A stretch of DNA of 64,000 nt from Massilia sp. CFBP 13721 (lineage in GTDB: Bacteria; Pseudomonadota; Gammaproteobacteria; Burkholderiales; Burkholderiaceae_D). The stretch covers positions 51,529 to 115,528 of the forward strand of contig NZ_JACYUY010000020.1 in NCBI RefSeq assembly GCF_014842025.1, given 5' to 3'. Below are positions 31,239 through 39,550 of the stretch, in pieces. Every line of letters begins with the position of its first letter. The first letter of the stretch is position 1. The notes beneath the pieces are model-generated. The model saw nothing but the letters and a program-made list of their open reading frames with translations. It was not told where the DNA came from and searched no databases. The translations under genes were made by a program, and so were the position numbers.

Positions 31239-31541
31239 ATGATCAAACACATCGTCATGTGGAAACTGAAAGACGAGGCCGAAGGTCGCGACCGCCTTGC
31301 CAATGCCCACGAGATGAAACGCCGCCTCGACGAGTGCGCCACCATCGTGCCGGGCATCCGGACATTCGAGGTGACCCTGGCCCAGCCGGGGCTGGAAGCG
31401 ACCTACGACGTGGTGCTGTACTCGGAATTCGAGAGCAAGGCGGCGCTCGAAGCCTACGCCGTGCACCCGACCCACAAGGCGCTGGTGCCTTTCATTGGCG
31501 CGATCCGCGAAGGGCGCCAATGCATGGATTACGAAGTGTAG
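31239..31541 (+). CDS. Dabb (stress-responsive A/B barrel) domain protein
   Basis: This 100-residue single-domain protein has MIKHIVMWKLKD, the usual first strand, and HPTHKALVPFIG, typical of dimeric alpha/beta-barrel Dabb proteins. Family members include plant stress proteins and polyketide cyclases; the role here is unknown. It lies 55 bp after the thiolase and 31 bp before the first SDR gene, so it is probably an accessory protein of that pathway. Confidence 0.85.
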   Translation: MIKHIVMWKLKDEAEGRDRLANAHEMKRRLDECATIVPGIRTFEVTLAQPGLEATYDVVLYSEFESKAALEAYAVHPTHKALVPFIGAIREGRQCMDYEV

Positions 31542-31572
31542 AAATCCCAACCATAAAAACGACGGAGACAGC

Positions 31573-32355
31573 ATGCGCACTACCAAGGAATTATTCTCTT
31601 TAGAAGGCAAGACCGCGCTGGTGACCGGCGGCTCGCGCGGGCTCGGCCTGCAGATGGCCGAGGCGCTCGGCGAGCAGGGCGCGCGCGTCGTGATTTCGTC
31701 GCGCAAGCAGGACGAGCTCGACACCGCCGTAGCCCACCTGGCGGCGCGCGGCATCGAGGCGTCCGCCATCGCGGTCGACCTGCAGGACGAGGCCAGCGTG
31801 CAGCCTTTCGTGGAAGAAGCGCTGCGCCGCCTCGGCCGGATCGACATCCTAGTCAACAACGCCGGCGCCAGCTGGGGCGCGCCGGCGGAAGAGCATCCGC
31901 TCGAAGCCTGGGACAAGGTCATGAACCTGAACGTGCGCAGCATCTTCCTGGTCTCGCAGGCGGTCGGCAAGCTGTCGATGATTCCGCGCGGGTACGGCAA
32001 GATCGTCAACATCTCCTCGATCGCCGGCCTGTTCGGCAATGCGCCGGGCACGATGAGCACGATCGCCTACAACACCTCGAAGGGCGCGCTCGTCAACTTC
32101 ACGCGCGCGCTGGCCGGCGAGTGGGGGCGCCACGGCATCACCGTCAACTCGATTGCGCCAGGCTTTTTCCCGTCTAAAATGACCAAGGGCGTGCTGGCAT
32201 CGATCGGCGTCGACCGCCTGGCGCAGGGCGCGCCGCTGGGCCGCCTCGGCGACGACGAAGACCTGAAGGGCGCGGTGGTGCTGTTCGCCTCCGACGCCAG
32301 CAAGCACATCACCGGCCAGATCCTGGCCATCGACGGCGGCGTGTCCGCGGTCTAG
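31573..32355 (+). CDS. SDR-family oxidoreductase 1
   Basis: This 260-residue classical short-chain dehydrogenase has TGGSRGLG cofactor loop near residue 20, NNAGA near 95, active-site Ser in SSIAG and YNTSKGA near 165, and DGGVSA at the end. Arg after the glycine motif favours NADP(H). A GGAGA lies shortly before the ATG at 31573; the in-frame extension overlaps the Dabb gene and is not used. It probably reduces or oxidises a 3-oxo/3-hydroxyacyl-CoA made by the upstream thiolase. Confidence 0.9.
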   Translation: MRTTKELFSLEGKTALVTGGSRGLGLQMAEALGEQGARVVISSRKQDELDTAVAHLAARGIEASAIAVDLQDEASVQPFVEEALRRLGRIDILVNNAGASWGAPAEEHPLEAWDKVMNLNVRSIFLVSQAVGKLSMIPRGYGKIVNISSIAGLFGNAPGTMSTIAYNTSKGALVNFTRALAGEWGRHGITVNSIAPGFFPSKMTKGVLASIGVDRLAQGAPLGRLGDDEDLKGAVVLFASDASKHITGQILAIDGGVSAV

Positions 32356-32365
32356 GGAGAGTTGC

Positions 32366-33262
32366 ATGAAACATTTCAAGGGGAGAGTCGCCGTGATCAC
32401 CGGCGCCGCCAGTGGCCTCGGCCGTGAATTCGCCGACCGCGCCGCCGAGCTGGGCATGAAGCTGGTGCTGGCCGACGTCCAGGCCGACGCGCTCGAACGC
32501 GCCACCGACGAGTTGCTTGAAGGTGGCGCCGAGGTGCTGGCCATGGTCTGCGACGTCAGCAAGGGCGCCCACGTGCAGGAACTGGCCGACGCGGCGATCG
32601 CGCGCTTCCATGGCATCCACCTGGTGTTCAACAATGCCGGCGTCGGCTCGGGCGGGCTGGTCTGGGAAAACACCGAGGCCGACTGGCAATGGGTGCTGGG
32701 CGTGAACCTGTGGGGCGTGATCCACGGCGTGCGCGTGTTCATGCACGCGATGCTCGACTGCGCCAAGCGCGATCCGGACTACGAAGGCCATATCGTGAAC
32801 ACCGCCTCGATGGCGGGGCTATTGAATGCCCCGGCAATGGGCGTCTACAACGTCTCCAAGCACGCGGTGGTGTCGCTGTCGGAAACGCTGTACCACGACC
32901 TGCAGCTGGTCAACGCGCCGATCGGCGCCTCGGTGCTGTGCCCGTATTTCGTGCCGACGGGCATCCACCAGTCGCACCGTAACCGTCCCGAGGAATTGAA
33001 GCCGGAGCTGCGCCCGACCGCCAGCCAGCTGGCGTCGCAGGCGCTGACCACCAAGGCGGTCGAGTCGGGCAAGGTGTCGGCGCTCGACGTGTCGCGCCTC
33101 ACCTTCGAGGCGATCCGCGAAGGGCAGTTCTACATCTATTCGCACCCGCAGGCGCTGGGCGGCGTGCAGGAGCGGATGGACGCCATCGTCAGCGGCGCCA
33201 ATCCGCCCGACCCGTATGCGGCCACGCCGCACGTGCGCCAGATGCTGCGGTCGCGCTTGTAG
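32366..33262 (+). CDS. SDR-family oxidoreductase 2
   Basis: This 298-residue short-chain dehydrogenase has TGAASGLGRE near residue 13, FNNAGVGSGG, NTASMAGL and YNVSKHAV for the catalytic Ser, Tyr and Lys. The Asp in VLADVQAD suggests NAD(H). Its C-terminal 60 residues are longer than in the first SDR. A GGGAGA site precedes the ATG, ten bases after the preceding stop. It is the last gene of the operon, followed by a strong terminator. Confidence 0.9.
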   Translation: MKHFKGRVAVITGAASGLGREFADRAAELGMKLVLADVQADALERATDELLEGGAEVLAMVCDVSKGAHVQELADAAIARFHGIHLVFNNAGVGSGGLVWENTEADWQWVLGVNLWGVIHGVRVFMHAMLDCAKRDPDYEGHIVNTASMAGLLNAPAMGVYNVSKHAVVSLSETLYHDLQLVNAPIGASVLCPYFVPTGIHQSHRNRPEELKPELRPTASQLASQALTTKAVESGKVSALDVSRLTFEAIREGQFYIYSHPQALGGVQERMDAIVSGANPPDPYAATPHVRQMLRSRL

Positions 33263-33288
33263 TCGGGGGCGCCTGGTCGGGTACATCG

Positions 33289-33317
33289 AGCGGAGCCTGC
33301 GGGCTCCGCTTTTTTTC
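33289..33317 (+). terminator. Rho-independent terminator of the thiolase-SDR operon
   Basis: AGCGGAGCC pairs with GGCTCCGCT around a TGCG loop, followed by seven T, 26 bases after the last stop codon. Confidence 0.9.
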
Positions 33318-33326
33318 ATGCCTGCG

Positions 33327-33470
33327 TTATTCGCCGTCGGCCAGCCCGGTGCTCACGGCGGTCGGGTCGCTGCTGGGTAATTCGTCGATCCCGCCGCTGC
33401 CGGAAACACTCTGGCAGCCGAGCAGGGCGGCGACCAGCAGGGCCGGGAGCAGGCGTCGTGCAGTGCGCAT
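33327..33470 (-). CDS. Small predicted lipoprotein (47 residues)
   Basis: The minus strand encodes a 47-residue peptide from the ATG at 33470. It has a basic N-terminus (MRTARRLL), a hydrophobic core and the lipobox LLGC at residues 16-19, then a short Ser/Gly/Asp-rich mature part of about 29 residues ending in ADGE. GGAGA lies five bases before the start, a good ribosome site. An FNR/ANR-type box lies 59-72 bp upstream. It is probably an entericidin-like small outer-membrane lipoprotein in size, but I see no family match. Confidence 0.7.
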   Translation of the reverse strand: MRTARRLLPALLVAALLGCQSVSGSGGIDELPSSDPTAVSTGLADGE

Positions 33471-33528
33471 GATGTTCTCCGTGCGTACGAGTCAAACAAG
33501 GACGCTAGCGCCATGCGACAGAGCAGAT

Positions 33529-33542
33529 TTGACTTGGATCAA
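33529..33542. promoter_or_regulatory. FNR/ANR-type box
   Basis: TTGACTTGGATCAA matches TTGAY-N4-ATCAA exactly, the site of oxygen-sensing CRP/FNR-family activators in proteobacteria. It lies upstream of the small lipoprotein gene and is read in that direction at a distance fitting activation. Confidence 0.6.
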
Positions 33543-33585
33543 GCAGACTTCGGGAACCAATTTCTGGACATACGCTCCATATTAT

Positions 33586-33677
33586 TTTGTAACTAACCAA
33601 CAGGTGTCAACCTGCAGGACGCAGCACCACATACATCGACGGCCAAACTTCAATCTTAAATTTGTAACTAACAAACA
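33586..33677. repeat. Two 17-bp direct repeats, AT-rich
   Basis: TTTGTAACTAACCAACA (33586-33602) recurs as TTTGTAACTAACAAACA (33661-33677), 75 bp apart, with one mismatch. They lie in the 721-bp gene-free stretch 33471-34191, which also holds the FNR-type box, the palindromic repeats and an inverted-repeat element. They may be binding sites or short duplications. ORFs here are not credible. Confidence 0.45.
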
Positions 33678-33791
33678 TGAGCCTGCGTGACCCACAAAGC
33701 CTAGCCACCGAGAACGAGGGTCGCCATCGGACAGGGCGTCGCAGGAATGACGACCTCAACCATGGCTGCGGCGGGAATATATCCTCTTACC

Positions 33792-33993
33792 GTAGGGTGG
33801 ACTCCGTCCACACGTGAAGGATAATCAGCGTTTGCGTTTGCGTTCGACGTTGGACGAAACGCCGGCTGCTTAGGGTGCAGCGCTCGCATATTCGAGAAAT
33901 GAAACACAGACTTATCGGAGCGCGACCAGACGTGGCACGATCCGATGCTAACTATAATCAAGCGTCACGCGTGGACTCGGGAGTCCACCCTAC
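33792..33993. repeat. REPIN-like inverted pair with diverged apex
   Basis: The left arm at 33792-33814 has stem GTGGAC-TCC-GTCCAC and CACACG instead of CACGCG at its foot. The right arm at 33968-33993 has a longer perfect stem GTGGACTC-GG-GAGTCCAC. GTAG is outermost in both. The 153-bp spacer is longer than in other pairs and has no gene. Confidence 0.75.
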
Positions 33994-34094
33994 GAGGATG
34001 TGAAAAAATCGCCATGGCTGCGTTGCCTCGTCTCGCCGTACACTCGTACTGTCTTCGACTCGGCGCCTTGCCCTGACGTTTTTTTCACATCCTC
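33994..34094. repeat. 101-bp element with 15-bp terminal inverted repeats
   Basis: GAGGATGTGAAAAAA (33994-34008) is inverted at 34080-34094. The inside contains CGCCGTAC-ACTC-GTACTG, a GTAC-N4-GTAC hairpin core like that at 15269-15286. It abuts the preceding palindrome arm exactly. It is too small to encode a protein and may be a miniature mobile element or a dispersed structured repeat. Confidence 0.55.
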
Positions 34095-34141
34095 TACGGC
34101 TACAGTACGTCGCTTTATATATCGACATGCAAGCGCCGTAC

Positions 34142-34165
34142 CGCGTGGACGGCGTCCACCCGACG
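34142..34165. repeat. Single REP-like arm, GTGGACGGCGTCCAC stem
   Basis: This is a right-type arm with two changes from the 7139 arm (GGC apex, CCCGACG foot). It is preceded by ATCGACATGCAAGCG, a diverged copy of the segment found before the arms at 7139 and 7391. No matching left arm is nearby. It lies 26 bp beyond the end of the NRDE gene. Confidence 0.65.
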
Positions 34166-34191
34166 AAAAGCGTCACCTTAATCGCCAGCCC

Positions 34192-34935
34192 TTACGGCCG
34201 CACCACCCGCTCGTGCAACTCCGCCGGCGCATTCTCGTACAGCTTCACCACCGTCGACGTGCGCGTTCCGTACCCCGGCGTCTCGATGCACACCGCCGAC
34301 AGCACCCGCTCCAGGTCGAGCGGCACGCCGGTTGCGGGCAGGCGCTGGTCCGGCGCACGCGTGGTATCGGCCAGCATTTCGAAATAGGCATCCTCGGGCG
34401 CGCCCTGGCACAGCAGGCTGGCGAACTGGGCTTTCGTGCGCGTGACTTTCGGCCACGGTGCGTCGAGCAGGCCGTTCGAGACGCCGTAGATGCGGCCCGG
34501 TTCGAGCGGCTGGCCGTTGCGCGGGTCGTCGCCGGCGCGGTTCGAATACCAGTACAGGGCAGAGCGGTCGCCCAGCACGAGGTTGAAGCCGTTGTAGACG
34601 TCGCCGCGCGCGGCGATGACGTCGAGGTATTCGGCCACCGACAGCGAGCCTTTCAGGAAATCGGCCACCAGTTCGCCGCGCGAGGGTGCGTCCGTGCGCC
34701 GTTCTCCTGGCGCGCGAATGTTGGTCAGGGCCGCGAAGCGCGGGCCGTCCGGTCCTTCGCGCGTGATGCCCATCCAGCTGCCGCCATGTTCCAGGTCGCG
34801 GCCGGCGATCAGGTTCGGGTGCTCTGGCCAGGGCGCGGCCGGTGCGGCCGGGCGGTCGTAGAATTCGTCGCGGTTGGCCACCGCGATCACCGGCACGCCG
34901 GGAATGACGCGCCAGGCAAAGACGATCAGGCACAT
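34192..34935 (-). CDS. NRDE/TANGO2-family protein
   Basis: The 247-residue protein starts with MCLIVFAW and has VANRDEFYDRPAAP near residue 20 (the NRDE motif), GGSWMGITREG, and LTNIRAPGE. The N-terminal Cys and Ntn-hydrolase-like pattern are typical of this family, which has been linked to heme or lipid metabolism; its enzymatic role is not settled. It overlaps the upstream DUF4936 gene by ten bases and is last in an operon with ygfZ. Confidence 0.88.
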   Translation of the reverse strand: MCLIVFAWRVIPGVPVIAVANRDEFYDRPAAPAAPWPEHPNLIAGRDLEHGGSWMGITREGPDGPRFAALTNIRAPGERRTDAPSRGELVADFLKGSLSVAEYLDVIAARGDVYNGFNLVLGDRSALYWYSNRAGDDPRNGQPLEPGRIYGVSNGLLDAPWPKVTRTKAQFASLLCQGAPEDAYFEMLADTTRAPDQRLPATGVPLDLERVLSAVCIETPGYGTRTSTVVKLYENAPAELHERVVRP

Positions 34936-35210
34936 GGTGGAAACTCCATGAAAACTTCGACGCGGCGCGGGCCTTCGACCAGGCCGTCCAGCCCGGCGCC
35001 GTCCAGCGCCGCTTCCAGCGCGGCGGCAAAGGTGTCAGGCACGCCAGGGTAGACTTCCATCCAGGTTTGCAGGCCGTCGCGACTTTCCAGACGGCGTTGC
35101 AGGCGCGCGGCGCCGGACCCGGCCACCCGCGCCTGCAGCGCGCGCACCCGCGGCAGGAGCGCCGCGGCGTGCTCGTCGCGCACCCTGTAATACACGTAGA
35201 GGTCGACCAT
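34926..35210 (-). CDS. DUF4936 family protein
   Basis: This 94-residue protein begins VDLYVYYRV and contains an ARLQRRLESRDGLQTWMEVY segment and EVFMEF end, a small alpha/beta fold typical of DUF4936 found in Burkholderiales. Its function is unknown. It starts one base after the ygfZ stop and overlaps the NRDE gene, so the three are translated together. Confidence 0.8.
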   Translation of the reverse strand: MVDLYVYYRVRDEHAAALLPRVRALQARVAGSGAARLQRRLESRDGLQTWMEVYPGVPDTFAAALEAALDGAGLDGLVEGPRRVEVFMEFPPCA

Positions 35211-35211
35211 G

Positions 35212-36273
35212 CTACAGGTCGAGCGCGTCCAACGCGTAGGGCATCGGCAGGAAGCGCAGGGCCGCGCCGCCGCTCGAACCCAGGTGCACTTCTTCCTCGA
35301 GCGCGGCCAGCTTCATCTCCACCAGCAGGTCGGCGCCGCCGGCGCCGTTCGGCGCGGCGTTCACCACCATGCCGCAGGGCTGGTCGGGGTCGGCGCTGGA
35401 GAACACTTCGTCGCCGGCGCGCGCCGCCGCGTTGTCGACGCTGGCCAGCGCGGTGCGCCGCTTGAGCTTGCCGAGGTACTGGCTGCGCGCGACGATTTCC
35501 TGGCCCGGATAGCAACCCTTCTTGAAATTCACGCCGCCGAGCAGTTCGAGGTTGATCATCTGCGGCACGAACTGTTCCTGCGTCGCGGCGGTCACCTGCG
35601 GCACACCGGCGTGGATCGCGGCCAGTTGCCAGGCGGCGTTGCCACCGAGTGCCAGCTGCTGCGCCAGCGCGGGCAGGGCGGCTTCGGCTTCCTGGCTGGA
35701 CGTGATCCACAGGTAGCGCGGCGCGCCGAATGCATCCGCCAGGCGAATCACGCTGCCGCGCTCGCCGTGCGTGACTGCGAAGGCTGCATCCGGCAAGTCC
35801 AGGCCCTGGGCGCGCAGGGCGGCTTCGGCTCCCGCACCACCGGCGCCGATGAGCGCGGCAACCGCATCTTCTTCGGTTGCATCGCGCAGCTTGGCCTTCG
35901 AGCGCATGACGAACATCGACAGGCGCTTTTGCAGCGGCGCCTGGATCGCGCGCGGCAGTTGCAGCCAGACGGTATCGTCAGGGCTGCGCCACATCAGGAA
36001 GGTCGCCTGCAGGCGCCCCTTTGGCGTGCAGAAGCCCGCCAGGCGCGCCTCGTGCGTGCCGAGGTGCTCGACGTCGTTGGTCAGCTGGCTGTGCAGGAAG
36101 CGGGCGGCGTCCTCGCCGGCGACGGCGATCAGGCCGAGGTCGGTCACAGGGGCGACGAAACCGGCGCCCAGGTCAGCCGTGCTCAAGGTACGGCCGAAGT
36201 CTTCGACCTGGGTCGCTTCATCGAGATGAAAGCGGGCTCCATGGGAGCTGAGATATTCTGTCCAGTTGCTCAT
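35212..36273 (-). CDS. ygfZ: Folate-binding Fe-S cluster assembly protein YgfZ
   Basis: This 353-residue GcvT-like protein has the YgfZ signature KKGCYPGQEIVAR near residue 240, with the conserved Cys, and LHSQLTNDV near 62. YgfZ uses tetrahydrofolate to support repair or assembly of certain Fe-S enzymes such as MiaB. It is divergent from mltG across 151 bp (36274-36424), an arrangement common in betaproteobacteria. Confidence 0.93.
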   Translation of the reverse strand: MSNWTEYLSSHGARFHLDEATQVEDFGRTLSTADLGAGFVAPVTDLGLIAVAGEDAARFLHSQLTNDVEHLGTHEARLAGFCTPKGRLQATFLMWRSPDDTVWLQLPRAIQAPLQKRLSMFVMRSKAKLRDATEEDAVAALIGAGGAGAEAALRAQGLDLPDAAFAVTHGERGSVIRLADAFGAPRYLWITSSQEAEAALPALAQQLALGGNAAWQLAAIHAGVPQVTAATQEQFVPQMINLELLGGVNFKKGCYPGQEIVARSQYLGKLKRRTALASVDNAAARAGDEVFSSADPDQPCGMVVNAAPNGAGGADLLVEMKLAALEEEVHLGSSGGAALRFLPMPYALDALDL

Positions 36274-36424
36274 AAATGCAATATGCTTTGCGGTTTAGGC
36301 TTTATCATTACGGCCTCATTATAGAGTTGTCGAGCAATTCGCGCCGGAGACGGTAAAACGAAACGCCGTACATACAAGAACAACAGACAAGAACGACAGA
36401 CGAAAACAGAACGACGAAAGCAGA

Positions 36425-37426
36425 ATGGCATTCATAAAAAAAACACTCGTCGCCGGCGTCATCGTGTCCCTGGTGGCCGCCGGTGGTTTTAGCTGGTGGT
36501 CAGGGCACGCGCTCACTAGCGGTGGAGCGCCGATCGAATTCACGATCACCCCGGGCAGCGGTGTCGGCGCCGCCGCCCAGCAGATGGTCAAGGCCGGAGT
36601 GCCGGTCAACCCGACCTTGTTCCAGATCCTGGCGCGCATCACCGGCGACGCCGCCCGCATCAAGGCCGGCAGCTATGAACTGAAACCGGACACCTCGCCG
36701 CGGCGCCTGCTGACCCAGCTGGTGCGCGGCGAATTCGCCCAGGAAGCGCTGACCATCATCGAAGGCTGGACCTTCCGCCAGATGCGCGAAGCGATCGCCG
36801 CCACCAAGACCCTGCGCCAGGAGACGGCGAAGCTGAGCGACGCCGAACTGATGGCCAAGGTGTCGGCCAAATACACCCAGCCGGAAGGCATGTTCTTCCC
36901 CGATACCTACCTGTTCGCCAAGGGCGCCAGCGACCTGCAGATCTACAGGCAGGCGCACCAGATGCTGCTCAGCCGCCTGAACGCCGCCTGGGAAAAGCGC
37001 GAGCCTGGCTTGCCCTATAAAACGCCCTACGAAGCGCTGATCATGGCCTCGATCGTGGAAAAGGAAACCGGGCAGAAAAGCGAACGCGCGATGATCGCCG
37101 GCGTGTTCGTCAACCGCCTGCGCACCGGCATGATGCTGCAGACCGATCCAAGCGTGATCTACGGCATGGGCCTGCGCTACGAAGGCAAGATCGCCAAGAA
37201 GGATCTGACGACCGATACGCCATATAACACCTACACCCGTTACGGCTTGCCGCCGACGCCGATCTCGCTGCCGGGCACCCAGTCGCTCGCCGCCGCGCTG
37301 GCGCCGGCCAAGACCGGGGCGCTGTACTTCGTGTCGCGCAACGACGGCACCAGCCAGTTTTCGGAAAACCTGAACGACCATAACCGCGCCGTCAACCAGT
37401 ATCAACGTGGAGCGACCAAGCCATGA
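36425..37426 (+). CDS. mltG: Endolytic murein transglycosylase
   Basis: This 333-residue protein has one N-terminal transmembrane helix (about 7-26) and a periplasmic YceG domain. The catalytic Glu lies in ASIVEKETGQ near residue 218, followed by VFVNRLRTGMMLQTDPSVIYG and YNTYTRYGLPPTPI. MltG cleaves nascent peptidoglycan strands internally and limits glycan length. It heads the mltG-tmk-holB-pilZ operon; its stop overlaps the tmk start (ATGA). Confidence 0.95.
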   Translation: MAFIKKTLVAGVIVSLVAAGGFSWWSGHALTSGGAPIEFTITPGSGVGAAAQQMVKAGVPVNPTLFQILARITGDAARIKAGSYELKPDTSPRRLLTQLVRGEFAQEALTIIEGWTFRQMREAIAATKTLRQETAKLSDAELMAKVSAKYTQPEGMFFPDTYLFAKGASDLQIYRQAHQMLLSRLNAAWEKREPGLPYKTPYEALIMASIVEKETGQKSERAMIAGVFVNRLRTGMMLQTDPSVIYGMGLRYEGKIAKKDLTTDTPYNTYTRYGLPPTPISLPGTQSLAAALAPAKTGALYFVSRNDGTSQFSENLNDHNRAVNQYQRGATKP

Positions 37427-38049
37427 GCGATCACGACCAGGCACGCGGCAAATTCATTACCGTCGAAGGCATCGACGGCGCCGGCAAGTCGACCCATATC
37501 GGTTTCGTCACGCAATGGCTGCAGGCGCGCGGCAAGACGGTGGTGTCCTCGCGCGAACCGGGCGGCACGCCGCTCGGCGAACAGCTGCGCGACCTGCTGC
37601 TGCACGAAAAGATGCACCTCGAGACGGAAGCGCTGCTGATGTTCGCCAGCCGCCGCGAGCACATCGCGCAGGTGATCGAACCGGCGCTGGCCCGCGGCGA
37701 CTGGGTGCTGTCGGATCGCTTTTCCGACGCCAGCTTCGCCTACCAGAGCGGCGGGCGCGGCATGGACCGCGCCAAGATGGAAGCGCTGGAAGCCTGGGTC
37801 CATCCATACCTGCAGCCCGACCTGACCCTGCTGTTCGACGTCCCGCTCGACGTCGCGCGCCAGCGCCTCGATGCGACGCGCACGCTGGATAAATTCGAGA
37901 GCGAACAGGCGGAATTCTTTGCCCGCTGCCGCGCCGAATACCTACGCCGCGCGGCAGAGTATCCGGACCGCTTTGCGGTCATCGATTCGACGCGCAGCAT
38001 CGCCGAGACGCAGGCGCGGATCGAAGAGGCGCTGGCGGTGTTAATGTAA
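37423..38049 (+). CDS. tmk: Thymidylate kinase
   Basis: This 208-residue dTMP kinase has P-loop EGIDGAGKST near residue 16, SREPGGTPLGE with the DRX-region partner, and SDRFSDASFAYQ with the conserved Asp-Arg. It phosphorylates dTMP to dTDP for DNA synthesis. It overlaps mltG by four bases and is followed after 27 bp by holB. Confidence 0.97.
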   Translation: MSDHDQARGKFITVEGIDGAGKSTHIGFVTQWLQARGKTVVSSREPGGTPLGEQLRDLLLHEKMHLETEALLMFASRREHIAQVIEPALARGDWVLSDRFSDASFAYQSGGRGMDRAKMEALEAWVHPYLQPDLTLLFDVPLDVARQRLDATRTLDKFESEQAEFFARCRAEYLRRAAEYPDRFAVIDSTRSIAETQARIEEALAVLM

Positions 38050-38076
38050 TGAGGTTGCTGTAGTGAGTGTGTCTTT

Positions 38077-39108
38077 ATGATTTATCCCTGGCAGCAAACC
38101 GCCTGGACCCAGCTCCAGGCAATGCGCGCGCGCATGCCGCACGCGATCCTGTTCCACGGCCCGGCCGGCATCGGCAAGGCGGGCTTCCTCGAAGCCTTTG
38201 CCCAGTCGCTGCTGTGCGAAAACGTGCAGCCCGACGGCCAGGCCTGCAACAGCTGCGCCTCTTGCGGCTGGTTCGTCCAGCATAACCACCCGGATTACCG
38301 CCGCGTGCGTCCGGAAGCGCTGGAAGACGAGCCGGCCGGCGAGGGAGAGGGTGCCGAGGGCGACGGCGACAAGAAATCGAAGTCCACCAAGGCGCCCTCG
38401 AAAGAGATCAAGATCGAGCAGATTCGCGCGCTGGCCGACTTCATGAACATCTCGACCCACCGCCAGGGCTTGCGCGTGGTGGTGCTGTATCCGGCCGAAG
38501 CGCTCAACATGCCGGCCTCGAACGCGCTGCTGAAAACGCTGGAAGAACCGCCGCCGGGCACCGTGTTCCTGCTCGCCTCGAACAGCCTCGACCGCTTGCT
38601 GCCGACGATCTTGTCGCGTTGCCGCAAATTCGGGCTGCCGATGCCGGACCATGCCGCCGCGCTGGCCTGGCTGAAGGAACAGGGCGTGAATGATGCCGAC
38701 AGCTGGCTGCGCGAAGAGGGCGGCGCCCCGCTGGCCGCGTTCGAGAAGGCCAACGGCGGCAGCCGCGAGGAACTCGACACGCTGCTGGGCTTCCTGGCGC
38801 GGCCCAGCGTCGAGTCGGCGCTGCGCCAGGCCGACAAGCTGAGCAAGACGCCGCTGGCGGCGCTGGTCGCCTGGCAGCAGCGCTGGCTGTATGACCTGTT
38901 GTCGAGCAAGCTGGCCGGCAGCGTGCGTTACTATCCGCGCTACCAGAAGGAACTTGCAGCCTTGGCCGGCAACGTGCACACTGCGAATCTGTTACGGGCA
39001 ATCAAGTCCGCGAACGAACGGCGCGCCGTGGCGGACCATCCGCTGTCCGCCAAGCTGTTTATCGAAGACATGTTGCTGGACTATGCAGCCTGCTGCAACC
39101 CAGTTTGA
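38077..39108 (+). CDS. holB: DNA polymerase III subunit delta'
   Basis: This 343-residue clamp-loader subunit has an AAA+ fold with GPAGIGKAGF (P-loop where Ala replaces Thr/Ser, as expected for a non-hydrolysing delta'), zinc cysteines CNSCASC plus an upstream Cys, and NALLKTLEEPPPGT (SRC region LSRC). An acidic-then-basic insert at about residues 85-108 is not part of the core fold. It works with delta and tau/gamma to load the sliding clamp. The operon position between tmk and pilZ is conserved. Confidence 0.93.
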   Translation: MIYPWQQTAWTQLQAMRARMPHAILFHGPAGIGKAGFLEAFAQSLLCENVQPDGQACNSCASCGWFVQHNHPDYRRVRPEALEDEPAGEGEGAEGDGDKKSKSTKAPSKEIKIEQIRALADFMNISTHRQGLRVVVLYPAEALNMPASNALLKTLEEPPPGTVFLLASNSLDRLLPTILSRCRKFGLPMPDHAAALAWLKEQGVNDADSWLREEGGAPLAAFEKANGGSREELDTLLGFLARPSVESALRQADKLSKTPLAALVAWQQRWLYDLLSSKLAGSVRYYPRYQKELAALAGNVHTANLLRAIKSANERRAVADHPLSAKLFIEDMLLDYAACCNPV

Positions 39109-39111
39109 ATA

Positions 39112-39143
39112 CGATGGGAGAAGCGAGCGATGGGAGAAGCGAG
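39112..39143 (+). repeat. Perfect 16-bp tandem duplication covering the pilZ ribosome site
   Basis: CGATGGGAGAAGCGAG occurs twice in a row immediately before the pilZ ATG (39144). Each copy carries a GGGAG Shine-Dalgarno and an ATG; the ATG at 39114 is in frame with pilZ and would add ten residues. The second copy gives the better spacing for 39144. Confidence 0.85.
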
Positions 39144-39521
39144 ATGAGCGGCAATACCACCGACCCGAACGCCTCGCTGGTGCCGCGCCCGTCGGTCCTG
39201 TCGCTGGCGATCAAGGAAAAGGCGGCGCTGTACGCGGCCTACATGCCCTTCCTGAAGAACGGCGGCATGTTCGTGCCGACGACAAAGCCGTACAAGCTCG
39301 GCGACGAGGTCTACCTGATCCTGTCGCTGATGGACGATGCCGGCAAATACCCGATCGCCGGCAAGGTTGCCTGGATCACGCCTGCCGGCGCCAACAACAG
39401 CAAGGCGCAGGGCATCGGCGTGCATTTTCCGGCCGACGACACCGGCCAGCGCGCCCGGGCCCGCATCGAAGAAATCCTGGGCGCGGCGCTGCGTTCGTCG
39501 CGCGCCACCCATACCCTGTAA
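39144..39521 (+). CDS. pilZ: Type IV pilus PilZ-domain protein
   Basis: This 125-residue protein closely follows the original PilZ of Pseudomonas: LSLAIKEKAALYAAYMPF, GGMFVPT, YKLGDEVYLILSLMD, GKVAWITP and GIGVHFP. As in that protein, the RxxxR and D/NxSxxG residues needed to bind cyclic-di-GMP are missing, so it should act in pilus assembly through PilB and FimX-type partners. Its place after holB and near tatD is the conserved one. Confidence 0.92.
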   Translation: MSGNTTDPNASLVPRPSVLSLAIKEKAALYAAYMPFLKNGGMFVPTTKPYKLGDEVYLILSLMDDAGKYPIAGKVAWITPAGANNSKAQGIGVHFPADDTGQRARARIEEILGAALRSSRATHTL

Positions 39522-39550
39522 TCCACTTTTTAACGCTTAGTTTCACGCTC

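Noticed and set aside
33349..33961. Open frames at 33349-33690 (+) and 33701-33961 (-)
   Set aside because: No ribosome sites, composition of non-coding DNA, overlap with the lipoprotein gene or palindromic arms.
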